From Nonomuraea helvata (GTDB taxonomy: Bacteria > Actinomycetota > Actinomycetes > Streptosporangiales > Streptosporangiaceae), in assembly GCF_039535785.1 (NCBI RefSeq), contig NZ_BAAAXV010000005.1:372001-436000 (forward strand): a stretch of 64,000 nt of DNA, given 5' to 3'. Below are positions 60,151-64,000 of this stretch, piece after piece. The notes below the pieces were generated by a model, which was not told the DNA's origin, did not search any database, and worked only from the letters and a program-made list of their open reading frames with translations. Within the stretch, counting starts at the first letter, position 1. Every line of letters starts with the position of its first letter. The position numbers and the translations under genes were made by a program.

Positions 60151-60404
60151 TCAGCCGGTCGGCCGGGTGTAGGTCAGATGCGCCACTCCGTTGTCGAAGC
60201 CCTGGCATCCGGCGAGGGCCAGCGTCGTCCTCGGCGCCCCTCGGGGAAGAGCCGCGCGCCGGCGCCCAGCGCCACCGAGCATGAGCCCGTGATCGCGCCG
60301 ATGGCCTCGCCCAGCGCGGGCGTGAACCCGTAGTCGAAGGTCCAGGTGGGCGTGTCGATCACGCCGTCGATGGTGGTGAACTCGTGCACCTTGATCGTTC
60401 CCAT
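60151..60404 (-). pseudogene. DHFR/RibD-like reductase, internally deleted and frameshifted
   Basis: The start matches the family (MGTIKVHEFTTIDGVIDTPT, then WTFDYGFTPALGEAIGAITG). It then jumps to the C-terminal SVALGAGARLFPEG, so roughly 90-95 codons are deleted. A one-base loss in a G run shifts the frame before TTLALAGCQGFDNGVAHLTY. It cannot make a working enzyme. Confidence 0.85.
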
Positions 60405-60484
60405 CGTGCGCCTTCCAGTCAGCCTGCCGGACCCCTCGGCGCAGCATGGCGGCGGACGATGCGGCGATCTACGACGGCAGAGGT

Positions 60485-62179
60485 TTACGACGGCGGGAGC
60501 TCCGCCTGCGGCTCGGCGGGCAGCGGCGGTCTGCCGGTGTGCGGTACGTGCAGGTCGAAGGCCGGGCGTTCGGAGCGGATGCGGGGCAGAAAGGTGAAGT
60601 TGTGCCGCGGCGGTGGGCAGGAGGTGGCCCACTCCAGCGAGTTGCCGAAGCCCCATGGGTCGTCCACGGCCACCTTTGGCGAGTGGCGGTAGGTCCAGTA
60701 GACGTTGTAGATGAACACGAGGGTCGAGGCCCCCAGCAGGAACCCGCCGACCGAGGAGATCTCGTTGAGCGTCGTGAACCCGTCGGCCGGGCTGTAGTCG
60801 GCGTACCGGCGCGGGAAGCCGAGCACGCCGAGCCAGTGCTGGATGAGGAACGTCGTGTGGAAGCCGATGAACAGCAGCCAGAAGTGCAGCCTGCCCAGCC
60901 TGTCGTTGAGCATCCTGCCGGTCATCTTCGGCCACCAGAAGTAGAAGCCGGAGAACATCGCGAAGACCACGGTGCCGAAGACCACGTAGTGGAAGTGGGC
61001 CACCACGAAGTAGGTGTCGCTGATGTGGAAGTCCAGGGGCGGCGAGGCGAGGATGACCCCGGTGAGCCCGCCCAGCAGGAACGTCACCAGGAAGCCGACC
61101 GCGAAGAGCATCGGCGACTCGAAGGACAGGTGACCGCGCCACATCGTTCCGGTCCAGTTGAAGAACTTCACCCCGGTCGGGACGGCGATGAGGAACGTCA
61201 TGAACGAGAAGAACGGCAGCAGCACCTGTCCGGTGACGAACATGTGGTGGGCCCACACGGTCATCGACAGCCCGGCGATGGCGATGGTGGCCCCGATCAT
61301 GCCGATGTAGCCGAAGAGCGGTTTGCGGCTGAACACCGGGATCACCTCGGTCACGATGCCGAAGAAGGGCAGCGCGATGATGTACACCTCGGGGTGGCCG
61401 AAGAACCAGAACAGGTGCTGCCAGAGCATCGCGCCGCCGCTGGCCGCCTCGAAGACGTGGGTGCCGAGCTTGCGGTCCGACTCCAGCACGAGCAGCGCCC
61501 CGGCCAGCACCGGGAACGCCATCAGCACCATCATGCTGGTCAGCAGGGTGTTCCAGGTGAAGATCGGCATCCGGAACATGGTCATGCCCGGCGCCCGCAT
61601 GGAGATGATGGTGGTGACGAAGTTCACCGAGGTGAGAATGGTGCCGAGACCGCTGAGCGCCAGCCCCATCAGCCACAGATCGCCGCCGACGTTGGGGCTG
61701 AAGTCCACGGTGGACAGCGGTGTGTAGGCGAACCAGCCGAAGGGGGCGGCGCCGCCGGGCGTGCAGAAGCCGCTCACCACGATCAGCCCGCCGAACAGGA
61801 ACAGCCAGTAGCCCACCATGTTGAGCCGGGGGAAGGCGACGTCGGGGGCGCCGATCTGCAGGGGCATGATGAAGTTGGCGAACCCGGCGAAGAGCGGGGT
61901 CGCGAACAACAGCAGCATGACCGTGCCGTGGATGGTGAAGAGCTGGTTGAACTGCTCTGCCGTGACGAACTGCAGCCCCGGGGCGACCAGCTCGGCCCGG
62001 ATCACCATCGCCATGACCCCGGCCAGGAGGAAGAACAGGAAGCTGGTCGAGAGGTAGAGATATCCGATCACCTTGTGGTCCGTGGTGGACGCCACCGAGG
62101 CGATCAACCGCCCGGTTCTGGCCCGGCGGCCGGCCGGGGTGGGGATCGTGGGCTCCGGCTGCGGCTCGATCTTGGTCAC
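60485..62179 (-). CDS. ctaD: Cytochrome c oxidase subunit I (aa3 type)
   Basis: A 564-residue heme-copper oxidase subunit with 12 helices. The heme a ligands are H84 (TIHGTVM) and H397; CuB ligands are H262 in GHPEVY (with crosslinked Y266), H311 and H312; H395 binds heme a3. It pumps protons while reducing oxygen at the membrane. GTG at 62179 has GGAGG 9 nt upstream. No ctaC, ctaE or ctaF is nearby, so this is a stand-alone, perhaps second, copy. Confidence 0.95.
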   Translation of the reverse strand: MTKIEPQPEPTIPTPAGRRARTGRLIASVASTTDHKVIGYLYLSTSFLFFLLAGVMAMVIRAELVAPGLQFVTAEQFNQLFTIHGTVMLLLFATPLFAGFANFIMPLQIGAPDVAFPRLNMVGYWLFLFGGLIVVSGFCTPGGAAPFGWFAYTPLSTVDFSPNVGGDLWLMGLALSGLGTILTSVNFVTTIISMRAPGMTMFRMPIFTWNTLLTSMMVLMAFPVLAGALLVLESDRKLGTHVFEAASGGAMLWQHLFWFFGHPEVYIIALPFFGIVTEVIPVFSRKPLFGYIGMIGATIAIAGLSMTVWAHHMFVTGQVLLPFFSFMTFLIAVPTGVKFFNWTGTMWRGHLSFESPMLFAVGFLVTFLLGGLTGVILASPPLDFHISDTYFVVAHFHYVVFGTVVFAMFSGFYFWWPKMTGRMLNDRLGRLHFWLLFIGFHTTFLIQHWLGVLGFPRRYADYSPADGFTTLNEISSVGGFLLGASTLVFIYNVYWTYRHSPKVAVDDPWGFGNSLEWATSCPPPRHNFTFLPRIRSERPAFDLHVPHTGRPPLPAEPQAELPPS

Positions 62180-62333
62180 GACGTGTTCCCTCCGACGGCT
62201 GCCGGGGGGACACGAATCGGACTTCCCGCTCCGCCGTATGGCTAATCGATCCGGACCCTTAGAAGTCGGTCATGTTCGGAGATTCCAGCTAGCTGCAATG
62301 CGCGGAGAGGTACCCTGCTGCGATTCTGAACGT

Positions 62334-62699
62334 GTGGGTCTGTGCTGTCTGATCGTCGACGACAACGATCACTTTCTCCAGGCGGCGAGGCAGCTCCTGG
62401 AGCATGAGGGGATCGATGTCGTCGGTGTGGCGTCTACGGGCGCCGATGCGCTGGCGCGGTTCAAGGAACTGCGCCCGGACATCGCGCTGGTCGACATCGA
62501 CCTCGGTGGAGAGAGCGGTTTCGACGTGGCGCAGCGGTTGCTGGAGGCACAGAACGGCCATCGTGCGAACGTCATCCTCATCTCGGCGTACGACGAGAGC
62601 GATTTCGCCGACCTGATCTCCGAGAGCCCCGCGATCGCGTTCCTGCCCAAGTCCGAGCTCTCGGCGCGGACCATCCAAAGGATCATCGGCGTCGCCTAG
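62334..62699 (+). CDS. Receiver-only response regulator
   Basis: About 121 residues, a single CheY-like receiver: acidic pair in LIVDDNDHF, phosphoacceptor aspartate in IALVDIDLGG and the switch lysine in FLPKSEL. No output domain follows, so it would act by protein contact or phosphorelay. GTG at 62334 matches the domain start; an in-frame ATG at 62298 is also possible. Its end overlaps the convergent NarL-type regulator gene by 4 nt. Confidence 0.85.
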   Translation: MGLCCLIVDDNDHFLQAARQLLEHEGIDVVGVASTGADALARFKELRPDIALVDIDLGGESGFDVAQRLLEAQNGHRANVILISAYDESDFADLISESPAIAFLPKSELSARTIQRIIGVA

Positions 62700-63355
62700 C
62701 GGGACTCGAGGAAGGTGAGCACGGCGAGCACGCGCCTGTGGTCGTCCTCAGTCTCAGGCAGCCGCATCCTGGCCATGATGCTGCGTACATGCTTCTCGAC
62801 CGTGCCCTCGGTGATCCACAGCCGGTGGGCGATCCCGGCGTTCGAACGGCCCTCTGCCATCAGCGAGAGGACCTCGCGTTCCCGCTCGGTGAGGGTTTCC
62901 AGCGGGTCGTCCCTGCGGCGGGCCGCGATGAGCTCCTGGACCAGGCTCGGGTCGACGACCGAGCCGCCCTGGGCGATGCGCCGCAGCGTCTCGACGAAGT
63001 CGCCGACGTCGATCACCCTGCTCTTGAGCAGGTAGCCCACCCGGCGCCCCGCGGCGATCAGCTCCATCGCCTGCTCGACCTCGACATGCGCCGACAGCAG
63101 CAGGATGCCCGTCCCTGGCGACTCCTCCCGGATGACCCGGGCCGCCTCCAGGCCCTCCGTCGCGTGTCCTGGAGGCATCCGGATGTCCACGACGACGAGG
63201 TCCGGTTTCCGCTCGCGGACCAGAGCGAGGAGCCCGGGCGCGTCCCCCGCCTGGCCGACGACCTCGAACCCCGAGCTCGTCAGCAGGCTCGCGAGCCCCT
63301 CACGCAGCAGGACGTCGTCGTCCGCCAGCGCCACCCGCGTCGCACTTGCGTCCAC
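62696..63355 (-). CDS. NarL/LuxR-type response regulator
   Basis: About 219 residues: receiver with DDD acidic cluster near 11-13, phosphoacceptor in LVVVDIRMPPGHATEG, and LuxR HTH LTEREREVLSLMAEGRSNAGIAHRLWITEGTVEKHV. GTG at 63355 follows GAGAAGG and is preferred to TTG at 63391. It pairs with the kinase immediately upstream (52-nt gap). Confidence 0.9.
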   Translation of the reverse strand: MDASATRVALADDDVLLREGLASLLTSSGFEVVGQAGDAPGLLALVRERKPDLVVVDIRMPPGHATEGLEAARVIREESPGTGILLLSAHVEVEQAMELIAAGRRVGYLLKSRVIDVGDFVETLRRIAQGGSVVDPSLVQELIAARRRDDPLETLTEREREVLSLMAEGRSNAGIAHRLWITEGTVEKHVRSIMARMRLPETEDDHRRVLAVLTFLESR

Positions 63356-63406
63356 AAACCTTCTCTGCCCGCCTGAGCTGCGAGGATTCAACGGATGCTG
63401 AACTGC

Positions 63407-64000
63407 CTACACGCCGGCGACAGGGAGATCGACGACAAGCGTCGTGCCCCGGGCGGGCGGGCTGGTGATGGTCATGCTCCCGCCCAGCGCCTCGACCCGG
63501 TCGGTCACTCCGACCAGGCCCGACCCTCCGCCGGCCGCCGCGCCGCCCGCGCCGTCGTCGTGTACCTCGAGGTGCAGGACCCCGTCCCTGGCCTCCGCCC
63601 GCACCTTCGCGACCGTCGCTCGGGCGTGTTTGGCGGTGTTCGCCAGCGCTTCGCAGACCACGTAGTACGCGGCCACTTCGACCGGTTCCGGCAGCCGGGC
63701 GGGCACGTTCACATCGAGCTCGACCGGGACCGGACTGCGGCGGGCGAGCACCTTCAGCGCCGGGCCCAGGCCGGCGCGGCTCAGGATCGCCGGGTGGATG
63801 CCGCGGGAGATCTCGCGCAGCTCGTCCACCGCCTCCCCCAGCCCGTCGGCCAGCCGGTCCAGCCGCTCGCCGAGCTCTGCCCGATCTTCCGGGGGCCCGG
63901 TCGTGAGCGCGGTCTGGGCGGTGCGGACCTCGAGCGCGAGCGAGACCAGCCGCTGCTGGATGCCGTCGTGCAGGTCGCGTTCGATGCGCCGGCGGGCCTG
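63407..64000 (-). CDS. NarL-family sensor histidine kinase, C-terminal part (cut by window edge)
   Basis: The last 197 codons of a kinase that continues past the right edge. HisKA_3 with the phospho-histidine reads RRIERDLHDGIQQRLVSLAL; the HATPase shows EALANTAKHARA and DDGAGG. It should phosphorylate the NarL-type regulator encoded just downstream. The sensor part is outside the window. Confidence 0.9.
   Translation of the reverse strand, partial: QARRRIERDLHDGIQQRLVSLALEVRTAQTALTTGPPEDRAELGERLDRLADGLGEAVDELREISRGIHPAILSRAGLGPALKVLARRSPVPVELDVNVPARLPEPVEVAAYYVVCEALANTAKHARATVAKVRAEARDGVLHLEVHDDGAGGAAAGGGSGLVGVTDRVEALGGSMTITSPPARGTTLVVDLPVAGV

Noticed and set aside
1..64000. tRNA, rRNA, CRISPR array, prophage or biosynthetic cluster
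   Set aside because: No cloverleaf, ribosomal signature, regular spacer array, phage structural gene or core biosynthetic enzyme was recognised by eye.

Overview
The window is about 64 kb of very GC-rich DNA with closely packed genes, GTG and TTG starts, GTGA/ATGA stop-start overlaps and typical actinomycete families: an F420-type LLM oxidoreductase, a four-gene roadblock/GTPase conservon, a DUF574 SAM methyltransferase, DnaE2 with DUF6504, a Pkn-type kinase, and DUF4328 and DUF2795 proteins. The best guess is a chromosomal segment of a filamentous actinomycete, perhaps a Streptosporangiales member such as Nonomuraea. This is inferred from protein families and composition, not from a marker gene. 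No rRNA, tRNA, CRISPR array, prophage or biosynthetic gene cluster was seen.

Layout. 1-8.3 kb: two translationally coupled dynamin-like GTPases follow cobA, then a ureohydrolase and cobalamin genes (cobT, a CbiX-like chelatase, cobL), all on the minus strand; cobQ lies apart at 32.3-33.8 kb. 8.4-14.4 kb: a double GNAT protein, a DUF2795/baeRF-type pair, and the lactate-utilisation genes lutABC divergent from a FadR-type regulator with two tandem operators. 14.4-21.1 kb: sulfatase, LLM oxidoreductase, DUF4328 protein, NarL-type regulator, and an FtsX-type ABC exporter. 21.2-26.9 kb: DUF6504-dnaE2 with a LexA-type SOS box in the promoter region shared with a Ser/Thr kinase. 26.9-38.8 kb: TetR regulators, a Vgb-like propeller, quinone oxidoreductase, LysE exporter, patatin, PlsC-like acyltransferase, cobQ, MBL protein, AlkA-like glycosylase, hydroxyacid dehydrogenase, SnoaL-type protein and CsbD.

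38.9-40.6 kb is an IS605-type element with a ruined tnpA and an intact tnpB. 40.7-46.2 kb holds a methyltransferase, hemerythrin, a SpoIIE-type phosphatase with an SDR, and a four-module secreted protein whose signal-peptide frame is broken and whose 5' end abuts what looks like a TnpB right-end remnant. 46.6-52.3 kb is a signalling block: the conservon (sensor kinase, roadblock, DUF742, GTPase), a DUF574 methyltransferase and an RsbW-like ATPase. 52.3-57.9 kb holds an MFS-hemerythrin operon with a TetR gene, and a ThuA/Gfo-Idh pair divergent from a LacI regulator; both have clear palindromic operators.

57.9-60.4 kb is a stretch of decayed genes: a frameshifted ABC-2 permease, a 5'-truncated ABC ATPase, a 5'-truncated LuxR gene, a 5'-truncated PEP mutase/isocitrate lyase-like gene and an internally deleted DHFR-like gene, plus a 29-bp tandem repeat. 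An intact ctaD, a receiver-only regulator and a NarL-type two-component pair (kinase cut by the window edge) finish the window.

I did not find a clearly new multi-gene system. The strongest points for follow-up are the SOS box over dnaE2, the two-site operators at lut and thuA, the near-perfect palindrome that covers the MFS start codon, the IS605 element with possible guide-RNA end, and the decayed stretch.
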